Shown one piece after another: positions 38,253 to 50,566 of a stretch of DNA of 64,000 nucleotides; within the stretch, counting starts at the first letter, position 1; every line of letters starts with the position of its first letter. Where the stretch lies: the NCBI GenBank assembly GCA_963794185.1, contig CAWCDM010000088.1, forward strand, positions 1 through 64,000. The letters are read 5' to 3'. The notes beneath the pieces were generated by a model. That model did not search any database and was not told the DNA's origin. It saw only the letters and a program-made list of their open reading frames with translations. Source of the DNA: JAMXLO01 sp963794185 (GTDB lineage: Bacteria; Pseudomonadota; Alphaproteobacteria; Acetobacterales; Acetobacteraceae). A program made the translations under genes and the position numbers.

Positions 38253-39944
38253 ATGCTTAGTGCGCTGTCCATCCGCGACGTGGTGCTGATCGAGCGGCTG
38301 GACCTGTCGTTCGGCGCCGGCCTGACCGTGCTCACCGGGGAGACCGGGGCGGGAAAGTCGATCCTGCTGGATAGCCTCGGCCTTGCGCTTGGGGCCCGCG
38401 CGGAAACCGGATTGGTGCGTCCGGGCGCCGAGCATGCCAGCGTGACCGCCTCGTTCGCACCGCCGGAGGGGCATCCGATCTGCGGTTTGCTGGCCGAGCA
38501 GGGGTTGGATGCGGAAGACGAGGTCGTGCTGCGGCGCGTGCTGACCAAGGACGGGCGGTCGCGCGCCTTCATCAACGACCAGCCGGTCGGCGTCGCGCTG
38601 TTGCGGCGCGCGGGGGCGCTGCTGGTGGAGGTGCAAGGCCAGCACGAGCAGATCGGCCTGGCCGATCCGGCGAGCCATGTCGCCATGCTCGATGCGTTCG
38701 GCGCGCCGCGGCCGCTGCGCGATGCGACCACGGCTGCGTGGCGCGACTGGCGCAATGCGCTGGCGGAGTTGCAGGCAGCGCGCGCGGCGATCGCCGAGGC
38801 CGAGCGCGACGAGGCATGGCTGCGTCACGCGGTGGAGGAACTGGCTGGCCTGGCGCCGCAGGAAGGCGAGGAGGAGCGGCTGGCGAACGAGCGCCAGCGG
38901 TTGCAGCAGGGCGAGCGACGGGCCGAGGCGATCGCGGCTGCACTGGCTGAGCTGACGCCGCGCGACCGGCGCAGTTCCGGCCCGGCCGGCTCGTTGCGTG
39001 CCGCGTCACGCGCGTTGCAGCGACTGGTTGCGCCGAACCAGCCCGATGCCGTCAATCCGGCCGCGCCTGCCGTCGCTGCGCTGGAGCGTGCCGAGGAGGC
39101 GCTGGCCGAGGCGGAGAGCCTGCTGACCAGGATGTCAGCCGATGCCGATGCCGATCCGCGTCTGTTGGAGCAGGCTGAGGAACGCCTGTTCGCGCTGCGT
39201 GCGGTAGCGCGAAAGCATGCCGTCACGGTGCCGGATCTGCCGGCGCTGCTCGATACGCTGTGCACGCGGCTGGCAGCACTGGATACCGGTGCCGCCGAAG
39301 TGGCTGCATTGGAGCAGGCGGTCGGCCGTGCGCGCGAGGCGTATCAGGAAAGTGCTGCCTTGCTGGGGAGGACGCGCCGGATCGCTGCGACCAGGCTGGA
39401 TCGGGCGGTGGCCAGGGAACTGCCGCCGCTTCGGCTGGGCAAGGCGCGCTTTCACGCCGACGTGGTGGCGCTGGAGGAGGCCGACTGGGGGCCGGGCGGC
39501 GCGGACCTCGTGCGCTTCCTGATTGCCACCAATCCGGGGCAGGAGTTCGCTCTGCTGGGTCGGATCGCCTCGGGCGGCGAACTTTCCCGCCTTATGCTTG
39601 CGCTGAAGGTCGTGCTGTCATCCGGCTCGCCGGTGCCGACACTGGTGTTCGACGAGGTGGATGCCGATGTCGGCGGGGCCACTGCGGCGGCGGTCGGCGA
39701 ACGGCTCACCAGGGTGGCAGAGCGGGTTCAGGTGCTGGTGGTGACTCACAGTCCGCAGGTGGCGGCGCGCGGCGGTGCGCATCTTCGGGTCTCAAAGCAG
39801 GCAACGCGGGGGCGTGCCGCAACGATGGTGGACCGGCTCGACGCGCGCGAACGCCGCGAGGAGATCGCCCGCATGCTGGCCGGCGAGACGGTCACCGAAG
39901 CGGCGCGCGCCGCGGCCGATGATCTGCTGGGAGCGACGGCATGA
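38253..39944 (+). CDS. recN: DNA repair protein RecN
   Basis: An intact 563-residue SMC-like ATPase involved in double-strand break repair. Walker A TGETGAGKSILLDSLGLALG near residue 30, a central Ala/Glu-rich coiled coil, the signature GRIASGGELSRLMLALK, Walker B PTLVFDEVDADVGG, and VLVVTHSPQVAARG. Starts 26 bases after bamD, so likely co-transcribed. A palindromic element begins 12 bases after its stop. Confidence 0.96.
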   Translation: MLSALSIRDVVLIERLDLSFGAGLTVLTGETGAGKSILLDSLGLALGARAETGLVRPGAEHASVTASFAPPEGHPICGLLAEQGLDAEDEVVLRRVLTKDGRSRAFINDQPVGVALLRRAGALLVEVQGQHEQIGLADPASHVAMLDAFGAPRPLRDATTAAWRDWRNALAELQAARAAIAEAERDEAWLRHAVEELAGLAPQEGEEERLANERQRLQQGERRAEAIAAALAELTPRDRRSSGPAGSLRAASRALQRLVAPNQPDAVNPAAPAVAALERAEEALAEAESLLTRMSADADADPRLLEQAEERLFALRAVARKHAVTVPDLPALLDTLCTRLAALDTGAAEVAALEQAVGRAREAYQESAALLGRTRRIAATRLDRAVARELPPLRLGKARFHADVVALEEADWGPGGADLVRFLIATNPGQEFALLGRIASGGELSRLMLALKVVLSSGSPVPTLVFDEVDADVGGATAAAVGERLTRVAERVQVLVVTHSPQVAARGGAHLRVSKQATRGRAATMVDRLDARERREEIARMLAGETVTEAARAAADDLLGATA

Positions 39945-39956
39945 TCAACCATACCC

Positions 39957-40121
39957 GTACACCTCGCCCGCTTGCGGGAGAGGTCGAGGAGCGCCAGCGA
40001 CGCGGGAGAGGGTGCATCCAGCGGCACGCGCCTGCTCCGGCACCCTCTCCCGTAGCGCGTTGCGCGCCGACCCCGGATCACGTCCGGGGCAGGCTCTCTC
40101 CCGCAAGCGGGCGAGGTGTAC
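39957..40121. repeat. 165-base palindromic element between recN and ligA
   Basis: Ends GTACACCTCGCCCGCTTGCG and CGCAAGCGGGCGAGGTGTAC are exact complements. The centre carries an additional palindrome ACCCCGGATCACGTCCGGGG, also seen in shorter form in the element at 62859. The right end abuts the proposed GTG start of ligA. Confidence 0.9.
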
Positions 40122-40122
40122 G

Positions 40123-42225
40123 GTGAGCAGGGCGCCGCGCAAGCTCGCGGCGGTTGCGCCGGCCGCGCTCGAGGCGCTGACGGAACAGGACGCGGCGGCA
40201 GAACTCGCCGCCCTGGCAAGCGAGATTGCGCATCACGACCGCCTCTACCACGAGCAGGACGCACCGGCGATCACCGACGCCGAGTACGATGCGCTGCGCC
40301 GACGCAATGCTGCGATCGAGGCGCGCTTCCCGGAACTGATCCGCGCCGATTCGCCCTCCAACCGCATTGGCGGGGCACCGGAAAGCGGCTTCGCCAAGGT
40401 CCGCCACCGCGTGCCGATGCTGTCGCTCGACAATGCAATGAGCGCTGAGGAATTCGCCGAATTCTGCGCGCGCGCCCGCCGCTTCGTCGGGCTTGCCGCG
40501 GACGCGCCGCTCGCATTCGTCGCCGAACCGAAGATCGATGGGCTGTCGATCAATCTGACCTACGAGCACGGCCGCTTCGTGCGCGGCGCAACGCGCGGCG
40601 ACGGCACCGAAGGCGAGGACGTCACGGCCAATCTGCGCACCATGGACTCGGTTCCCGACAGGCTGAGGGGCCGCGCGCCGGCACTGATCGAGATCCGCGG
40701 CGAAGTGTTCATGACCAAGGCGGATTTCCTGAAGCTGAACGAGGCGCAGGCGAACGCGGGTCAGAAGATATTTGCCAACCCGCGTAATGCCGCGGCTGGC
40801 AGCCTGCGCCAGCTCGATGCGCGCATCACCGCTGGACGGCCACTCTCGCTGTTCGCCTATGCCCAGGGCGAATCGAGCGAGCCGGTCGCAGATACCCATT
40901 GGCACTATCTGCAGCGCCTGCGCGGCTGGGGCTTTCAGGTGAATCCGCTGTCGCGCCACCTGGAGAGCGAATCCGAGGCCGCCGACTTCCAGGCGGGGAT
41001 CGCCGCCGAACGGTCAGGTCTCGGCTACGACATCGACGGCGTGGTTTATAAGTTCGACGACCTGGCGCTGCAGCGCCGGCTGGGCTTCGTCGGTCGCGCT
41101 CCGCGCTGGGCAGTCGCCTGGAAATTCCCCGCCGAACAGGCGATGACCGTGCTGCGCGGTATCGACATCCAGGTCGGCCGCACCGGTGCGCTGACGCCGG
41201 TCGCACGGCTCGAGCCGGTGAATGTCGGCGGCGTGCTGGTGCAGAATGCGACGCTGCACAACGAGGACGAGATCGCGCGCAAGGACATCCGCATCGGCGA
41301 CACCGTGGTGCTGCAGCGCGCCGGCGACGTGATCCCGCAGATCGTGTCGGTGGTGCTCGAGCGGCGGCCGAAGAACGCGAAGCCGTTCGTGTTTCCCGAT
41401 GTCTGTCCGGTGTGCGGCAGCCATGCGGTGCGCCCACCAGGGGAGGCGGTGCGGCGCTGCACCGGCGGATTGATCTGCGAGGCGCAGCGCGTCGAACGGC
41501 TGATCCATTTCGTCTCGCGGCCGGCCTTCGACATCGACGGACTCGGGGAAAAAACCATCCGCGAATTCTACGAGGAAGGCTGGCTGCACAGTCCGGCGGA
41601 TCTGTTCCATCTACCCGAGCGCGAGGCGGAGATTGCCGTCCGTGAGGGCTGGGGCAAGGTGTCGGCGCGCAATCTCGCGCGCGCCATCGAGGCACGCAGG
41701 CACATCCCGCTCGCCCGTTTCATCTACGCACTCGGCATCCGCCGGATCGGCGAATCGAACGCGAGGCTGCTCGCCCGCCACTTCGGCAGTTTCGCGAACT
41801 GGCGCGGCGAGATGCTGGCAGCGACCGAACCGGGGTCCGAGGCGCGCGCGGAACTCGACAGCATCGTCGGCATAGGACGCGCGATTGCCGAGGAGCTTGC
41901 CGACTTCGTCGCCGAGGAGCGCAACGTCAAGCTGCTGGATGAGCTGGCGGCCGAGCTGACGATCGCGGATGAGGCACGCGCTGAAGCGGCGAACAGTGAG
42001 TTGGCCGGCAAGACCGTGGTGTTCACCGGCACATTGGAGACCATGACGCGCCCCGAGGCGAAGGCGCGTGCCGAGGCGCTGGGCGCGAAAGTCACTGACA
42101 GCGTCTCGAAGAAGACCGATCTTGTGGTGGTCGGTGCGGATGCCGGATCAAAAGCGCGCAAGGCGACCGAGCTGGGCGTGCGGACCGTCACCGAGGCGGA
42201 GTGGCGGGAAGTCGCCGGCCTTTGA
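40123..42225 (+). CDS. ligA: NAD-dependent DNA ligase LigA
   Basis: An intact 700-residue ligase that seals nicks in replication and repair. Adenylation domain with the catalytic lysine in FVAEPKIDGLSINLTYEHG, YDIDGVVYKFDD and VAWKFPAEQAM; OB domain; a four-cysteine zinc finger (CPVCGSHAVRPPGEAVRRC then CEAQRVE); helix-hairpin-helix repeats; and a C-terminal BRCT domain (LAGKTVVFTGTLETM). The GTG at 40123 is chosen because the upstream in-frame sequence is repeat-derived. The only purine-rich site, GGCGAGG, is the end of the repeat and lies rather close, about 6 bases away. Some homologues start further in. Confidence 0.93.
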   Translation: MSRAPRKLAAVAPAALEALTEQDAAAELAALASEIAHHDRLYHEQDAPAITDAEYDALRRRNAAIEARFPELIRADSPSNRIGGAPESGFAKVRHRVPMLSLDNAMSAEEFAEFCARARRFVGLAADAPLAFVAEPKIDGLSINLTYEHGRFVRGATRGDGTEGEDVTANLRTMDSVPDRLRGRAPALIEIRGEVFMTKADFLKLNEAQANAGQKIFANPRNAAAGSLRQLDARITAGRPLSLFAYAQGESSEPVADTHWHYLQRLRGWGFQVNPLSRHLESESEAADFQAGIAAERSGLGYDIDGVVYKFDDLALQRRLGFVGRAPRWAVAWKFPAEQAMTVLRGIDIQVGRTGALTPVARLEPVNVGGVLVQNATLHNEDEIARKDIRIGDTVVLQRAGDVIPQIVSVVLERRPKNAKPFVFPDVCPVCGSHAVRPPGEAVRRCTGGLICEAQRVERLIHFVSRPAFDIDGLGEKTIREFYEEGWLHSPADLFHLPEREAEIAVREGWGKVSARNLARAIEARRHIPLARFIYALGIRRIGESNARLLARHFGSFANWRGEMLAATEPGSEARAELDSIVGIGRAIAEELADFVAEERNVKLLDELAAELTIADEARAEAANSELAGKTVVFTGTLETMTRPEAKARAEALGAKVTDSVSKKTDLVVVGADAGSKARKATELGVRTVTEAEWREVAGL

Positions 42226-42336
42226 TAACAATTACGTGCGGTGTGGGCTGTTTCACAGTCCGTGCCGCAGCGGTCCTAGATAAGCGTCCTCGAATGCAGC
42301 GGCAGAATGCGCCGCGCGCAGTTGGGGAATCAAGTG

Positions 42337-42540
42337 ATGAGTGAAGCACGCACTGTGTGGCTGGACCTGCAGAGCAGGCAGAAGGTCGTAGCCAATCGAC
42401 AAAGATCCGGAATTCTGCTGGCTGCTGCTCTGCTGATCGCGATGACTGGTGCCGAGGTGCTGTTTCTGACCTACGTCGCCGGCCCAGACACCGTCAATCT
42501 GTTGACCGCGGGGGAGGGTGTGCCCGCCGGCGGCGAATAA
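42337..42540 (+). CDS. small single-helix membrane protein
   Basis: A 67-residue protein with a polar N-terminus (SEARTVWLDLQSRQKVVANR), one hydrophobic helix (GILLAAALLIAMTGAEVLFL), and a short outer tail. The upstream ribosome site is weak (GGGGAATCAAG). No family is recognised. It lies 111 bases after ligA and converges with the hydrolase gene. Confidence 0.55.
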   Translation: MSEARTVWLDLQSRQKVVANRQRSGILLAAALLIAMTGAEVLFLTYVAGPDTVNLLTAGEGVPAGGE

Positions 42541-42560
42541 CGCTCGCGGCAACTGCAGCC

Positions 42561-43572
42561 TCAAGTGGCCGGCGTTGCCGGCATGGTCAGGAAGGCCTGT
42601 GTGACGTGCCAAAATGCTTGGCGGTTGCGGCACGTCGCCAGCGCGTGTGCCGCGCCGGCGATGACCGAGAACTGCTTGTCGCCGTTCGGCAACTGTCGAT
42701 AGAAGTCCCACAGATCGTCCATCGTCGCGATGCCGTCGAACTCGCCGCGAATCACCGCAACCGGTGAGGCGATCTTCGTGGGATCGACCACCGGCAGATG
42801 CGCAGTCATGTCGAGATACGTGCCGGTCGGAACCGTGTCGCCGTACACCAGTTCCGCGTCCGCCAGCGCCTTGGGCACTTCGGCGTCGGTGGTGCCCGGC
42901 TTGTCGCGCGTGAAGATACTCTCGATCATCGCCCGATCGCGCAGCCGCGTGTTGTGCGTGCGGTAATACTCGACCTGCTCGGCACGCTTGCCGAGCGTGG
43001 GAGAGTTTTTCCCCGTATAGGTGTGAGCGGCGAGCACCAGGCGACCGGCGCGCTCGGGTGCGGCGACAGCGAACGCCGCCGTGCGCAGGGCACCGGATGA
43101 CTTACCCAGGAAATGGCAGCGCGTCTGGCCGGTTTCCTGCGCGACGACACCTGTTGCTGCCTTCAGGTCTTCGACGCCGCTGGCGATGTCCGAATTGCCG
43201 TCGGTGCGCGTGGATTTGCCATAGCCCTCGTGATCCATCGTCCAGACATCGAAGCCGCACTGGGCAAACACATTCATCGACGAGTATTCCCCTCGGCCCG
43301 GAACCACGAGGTCAAAGCTCGATCGCGCCGACATGGACGAGCCGTGCACAAGGAACAGCACGGGGCGTGGCGCTTCGCCAGGCTGCGGTGCGCCAAGGCG
43401 CTTGCGGCACATCGCGAGGCGAATGTCGTTGCCGTTGCGCTGCTTGGTGGCCCAGGTACTCGCCGGACCAGATTGTTCCCGTGGCCGCGGACGTGCCGTG
43501 TGCAAGGACAGTGGTCATCGCCGCAGCGGTGCCAGTGAGCGACAGTCGGCGGGTAATTTGAACCGTCTGCAT
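42561..43572 (-). CDS. exported alpha/beta hydrolase, frame broken
   Basis: The N-terminus MQTVQITRRLSLTGTAAAM resembles a twin-arginine export signal. The hydrolase domain follows: VLFLVHGSSMSARSSFDLVV (oxyanion region), DVWTMDHEGYGKSTR, and the nucleophile elbow CHFLGKSSGALRTAAFAVA, with Ser in GKSSG. The late Asp/His are likely in RGEFDGIATMDDL and GAAHALAT. One extra base near 43453 separates the signal from the domain (EYLATKQRNGNDIRL after repair). Total about 336 residues. Substrate unknown; possibly an ester or haloalkane-like compound. Confidence 0.75.
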
Positions 43573-43623
43573 GTGTGCACTCCTGAAGCATGTTCATTGT
43601 GACTGCGAACGTCGAGCCGCCCA

Positions 43624-43749
43624 GTACACCTCGCCCGCTTGCGGGAGAGGTCAAGTCGCGTCAGCGACGCGGGAGAGGGTGTGTCCGGGCGGCACCCTCT
43701 CCCGTCGCGCTCCGCGCTCCGACCTCTCCGGCAAGCGGGCGAGGTGTGC
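43624..43749. repeat. palindromic element between hydrolase and ABC exporter genes
   Basis: Starts GTACACCTCGCCCGCTTGCG and ends CGGGCGAGGTGTGC, with inner arms GCGGGAGAGGGTG and CACCCTCTCCCG. Same family as the elements at 23424, 31084, 39957 and 62859. It lies 6 bases beyond the exporter stop codon, between two minus-strand genes, and could act as a transcript end or processing signal. Confidence 0.88.
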
Positions 43750-43755
43750 ATTGCT

Positions 43756-47401
<3,646 letters not shown>

Positions 47402-47853
47402 GCGGCCTCGTTCGTTCTGTCCGGGCCATTGTGGCCCCGGCGGCGCGTCGTGTCCAAGACCCGCCGTTGGTAGAGCAGGCTGAATCCAACGGGGCTTGGA
47501 TCGTGGCACGGTGCTGGTGGCGATGGCCGGGACACGCTCTGCTATAGCGAGGGGCGTCAATGCGGCATCTTCGCAGCATAGTTGCGCGGCGGCGTGCCAT
47601 CACGCCGAGACGTGTGGGCAGCCCGGATGCCTGAGTGGCCGAATCCAGCCGGAGGCGCCATCGCCATCTTCTTCACGTGAGCAGAGATAACGCAAAGTAC
47701 AGCGCGATGATAACAGATCATTGTGATCCGCGGCATACTCTCACGCACTCTTTTCTTCGAAGGAGGTGTACCTGTCTGGCGAGGCGTGCCGAATCTCGAT
47801 AGCAAGAGTTCACTGTTTTCATAGGTCCAAATCGACGCGTGGATCGGTGAACC
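47402..47853. other. divergent intergenic region
   Basis: About 450 bases between the divergent exporter and sulfotransferase genes. It is less GC-rich than its neighbours in the right half (47690-47830), which fits a promoter region. GAAGGAGGTGT at 47759 is a very strong Shine-Dalgarno-like sequence, but no convincing gene starts just after it. Nothing else was recognised. Confidence 0.4.
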
Positions 47854-49040
47854 ATGCTGGTCTTCTGTCATTGTCCCAAGACGGCCGGAACCAGCCTGTT
47901 CCGCGCAATCAGCACGATCCACGGCCCACAGCACAGCTATCTCATAAAGCGCGAACGTCCCAGCGTTGCGGCGCTTCCGCGCGCGGTGTCACATTCGTCG
48001 CCGGCCATGTCTGGTACGGAGATTACGCTGACCAGGCCGATGCAGCGGGTGCAGAGGGGTTACAATTCATTACATTCGTGCGCGACCCGATCCAACTAAC
48101 GCTCTCGCTGTACCAGCACTGCTTGCAGCACCGTCATATCTGGCGACCTGCCACGCGCTTCTTCGATGTCGATCTGCCGTCTCGCGGCATTGCGAGGAAC
48201 ACGCCGCGGGCGGTCGGGCTCTTTCTGTCCCGCTGCGCTGAGCTGACCGGGATCAGGTGGGACAATTTTCAGGTCAGATTCGCCGTCAACAAACCTGCGG
48301 GAGAGCTGGATCGCTCCGATCTGGAAGCGGCAAGGCGCAACCTTGCTGCCATGGACGTCGTCGGCATTACTGAATGCTTTGAAGATTCGCTGCGACGCGT
48401 CGCCATCCGATTTGGCTGGGATACGATCGAATACAGCCGTTATGGTGCTGCAACGGAAGATTCGCTGCCATTCTCCGACGCCGGTCTGCTGCAGGACATC
48501 GAACCACACTGCGCCATGGATGACGCACTGGTCGCCTGGGCAAGGGATCGCTTCGAGGCCGAGGCTGCCGCGGCGTGCGCAGCGTCCGTCGGGCGAGACG
48601 TAACTGAGCCGAGGGTCATCTTCTCCGCCGCAAGCAGGCGCTTCAGCGCAGGCTGGGTGCGCACGTGGTTTGCCATGGCCAGAACGTGGACGCAGGACGA
48701 TTGGCGCTGGTGGTGCGAGATCAAGGCGATGGCGCTCGGCAATCGCGTCTGGCGGCGCTGGCGCTCCATTCGCGATGCGCGCAGCATCATGGAAGAGCTG
48801 CGCATCCTCGGCATCGTCCTGTCTGACTGGCGCAGAGCCTTCGCCGCGAAGCTATGCGTGATCGGCGGCGCCGCACTCCCGTTCTTGCCGTTCGATCTCA
48901 TCCCAAACCGGATCCCCATCGTCGGCCACCTGGATGAGGCCAGCTATGTGGTGGGAGGCCTTTTCCTGGCTCGGCTTCTCGCCCCGCCGGAGGCCCTGCC
49001 CGTCCCAAGGGCGTGCGATTTGCCTAGCTGCCGATCATAG
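47854..49040 (+). CDS. sulfotransferase-family protein fused to a YkvA (DUF1232) domain, frame broken
   Basis: The N-terminus has the sulfotransferase 5'-PSB loop FCHCPKTAGTSLFRAI, which binds the phosphosulfate of PAPS, followed by VTFVAGHVWYGDY and the 3'-phosphate motif FVRDPIQLTLSLYQH. After about residue 330 comes a C-terminal domain AAKLCVIGGAALPFLPFDLI and PNRIPIVGHLDEASYVVGGL, matching DUF1232/YkvA, a small membrane-associated domain (xPxDLIPD-type motif). The N-terminal frame (47854) and main frame differ by one missing base near 47980. Repaired length is about 396 residues. Substrate unknown. Pairing of these two domains in one protein looks unusual. Confidence 0.72.
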
Positions 49041-49057
49041 CGGGCCGTCCGCCGCAT

Positions 49058-50062
49058 TCATTCGAGCCAGTCCGGCACCGGCAGGTTCTTCGAGCGGAGG
49101 AACTCCGGATTGAACAGTTTCGACTGATAGCGCGAGCCGCCATCGGCGAGGATCGTCACCACGGTGTGGCCCGCGCCAAGCTGCTTTGCCACCCGCACGG
49201 CCGCGGCAATGTTGATCCCCGAGGACGTGCCGACCGACAGCCCCTCATGGATCAGCACCTCGAAGATATGCCGCAGCGCCTCGCCGTCCGGGATGCGCTC
49301 CGCATCGTCGATCGGCGCGCCCTCTAGGTTGGCCGTCACGCGTGAATTGCCGATCCCCTCGGTGATCGAACTGCCCGCGATGCTCAGGTCCTGGCTCTTC
49401 ACCCACCCGGCCAGCCCGCTGCCCTCGCAATCGGCCAGCACGATCCGTACCTTCGGGTTCCGCTGCTTCAATGCCATGCCGACGCCGGCCAGCGTGCCAC
49501 CGGTGCCGCAGGCGCAGGTGAACGCATCCACCCTGCCGTCGGTCTGCTCCCAGATCTCGACCCCCGTGCCGAGCCGGTGGCCCTCGCGGTTCGCCAGATT
49601 GTCGAACTGGTTGGCCCACACCGCGCCGGTCTCCTCGGCCATCCGGCGCGAGACGTGAACGTAGTTGCCGGGATCGCGGTAGGGCTTCGCCGGCACCAGC
49701 CGCAGATCGGCACCGATCATGCGCAGGAAGTCGATCTTCTCCTGGCTCTGCGTCTCCGGCATCACGATCACGCACCGGTAGCCGCGCGCATTGCCGACCA
49801 GCGTGAGACCGATGCCAGTGTTGCCGGCGGTGCCCTCGACGATGGTGCCGCCCGGCTTCAGCGCGCCCCGCTTCTCCGCGTCGGCGATGATGTAGAGCCC
49901 GGTGCGGTCCTTCACCGAGCCGCCCGGGTTCAGGAACTCCGCCTTGCCGAGAATGGTGCAGCCGGTCGCCTCGGAGGCCCCGCGAAGCCTGATCAGGGGC
50001 GTGGAGCCGATCGAGGCTGCCATGTCCTCCTGCCAGCGCGTACCATGATAGAGTTGCGTCAT
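49058..50062 (-). CDS. cysK: cysteine synthase A-type PLP enzyme
   Basis: 334 residues from the ATG at 50062 (50074 is also in frame). It makes L-cysteine from O-acetylserine and sulfide. GSTPLIRLRGASEATG, the PLP lysine in LNPGGSVKDRTGLYII, VEGTAGNTGIGLTLVGNARG, MPETQSQEKIDFLRMIGADL, the phosphate-binding loop CACGTGGTLAGVG and SVGTSSGINIAAAVRVAK are all present. Intact. It diverges from a rhodanese gene 31 bases away, a pairing that fits sulfur metabolism. Confidence 0.92.
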   Translation of the reverse strand: MTQLYHGTRWQEDMAASIGSTPLIRLRGASEATGCTILGKAEFLNPGGSVKDRTGLYIIADAEKRGALKPGGTIVEGTAGNTGIGLTLVGNARGYRCVIVMPETQSQEKIDFLRMIGADLRLVPAKPYRDPGNYVHVSRRMAEETGAVWANQFDNLANREGHRLGTGVEIWEQTDGRVDAFTCACGTGGTLAGVGMALKQRNPKVRIVLADCEGSGLAGWVKSQDLSIAGSSITEGIGNSRVTANLEGAPIDDAERIPDGEALRHIFEVLIHEGLSVGTSSGINIAAAVRVAKQLGAGHTVVTILADGGSRYQSKLFNPEFLRSKNLPVPDWLE

Positions 50063-50092
50063 CGCGAACCTCATGCAGCCGGAGTGCCTGTC

Positions 50093-50503
50093 ATGGTCGA
50101 GAATGTGCCCCCAACGCGGGTCTGGGAAGCCCTGCAGCGGAACCCGAAGGCGCAATTGGTGGACGTGCGGACCGATGCCGAGTGGAACTTCATCGGTGTG
50201 CCGGATCTGGCGTCAGCCGGCAAGCAGGCGGTGCTGGTGTCCTGGCAGGTCTATCCGAGCATGCAGCACAACACGGCGTTTACCGACCAATTGAAGGAGG
50301 CCGGGTTCACGCCCGAGCACCACATCTACTTCATCTGCCGCAGCGGTCAGCGCAGCTTTGCTGCGGCACAGGCGGCGCAGGCCGCCGGCTTCCCGCATGC
50401 CTACAACGTCGCGGACGGCTTCGAGGGCGCGGTGGACGCGCACGGCCATCGCGGCATTGCAGCCGGCTGGAAGGCGGCAGGCCTGCCCTGGCGGCAGCGC
50501 TGA
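50093..50503 (+). CDS. single-domain rhodanese
   Basis: 136 residues. NPKAQLVDVRTDAEWNFIGV opens a rhodanese fold, and the active-site loop is IYFICRSGQRSFAAAQAAQA with the catalytic cysteine. AYNVADGFEGAVDAHGHRG closes it. It transfers sulfane sulfur between carriers. Divergent from cysK with a short shared promoter region, so the two may be co-regulated. Intact. Confidence 0.9.
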   Translation: MVENVPPTRVWEALQRNPKAQLVDVRTDAEWNFIGVPDLASAGKQAVLVSWQVYPSMQHNTAFTDQLKEAGFTPEHHIYFICRSGQRSFAAAQAAQAAGFPHAYNVADGFEGAVDAHGHRGIAAGWKAAGLPWRQR

Positions 50504-50566
50504 GGGCATTTTTCCGGCGACCGGAAAATCAGTTATCGCCGGCCGCGGCTCCGGGTGAGATTGCCG

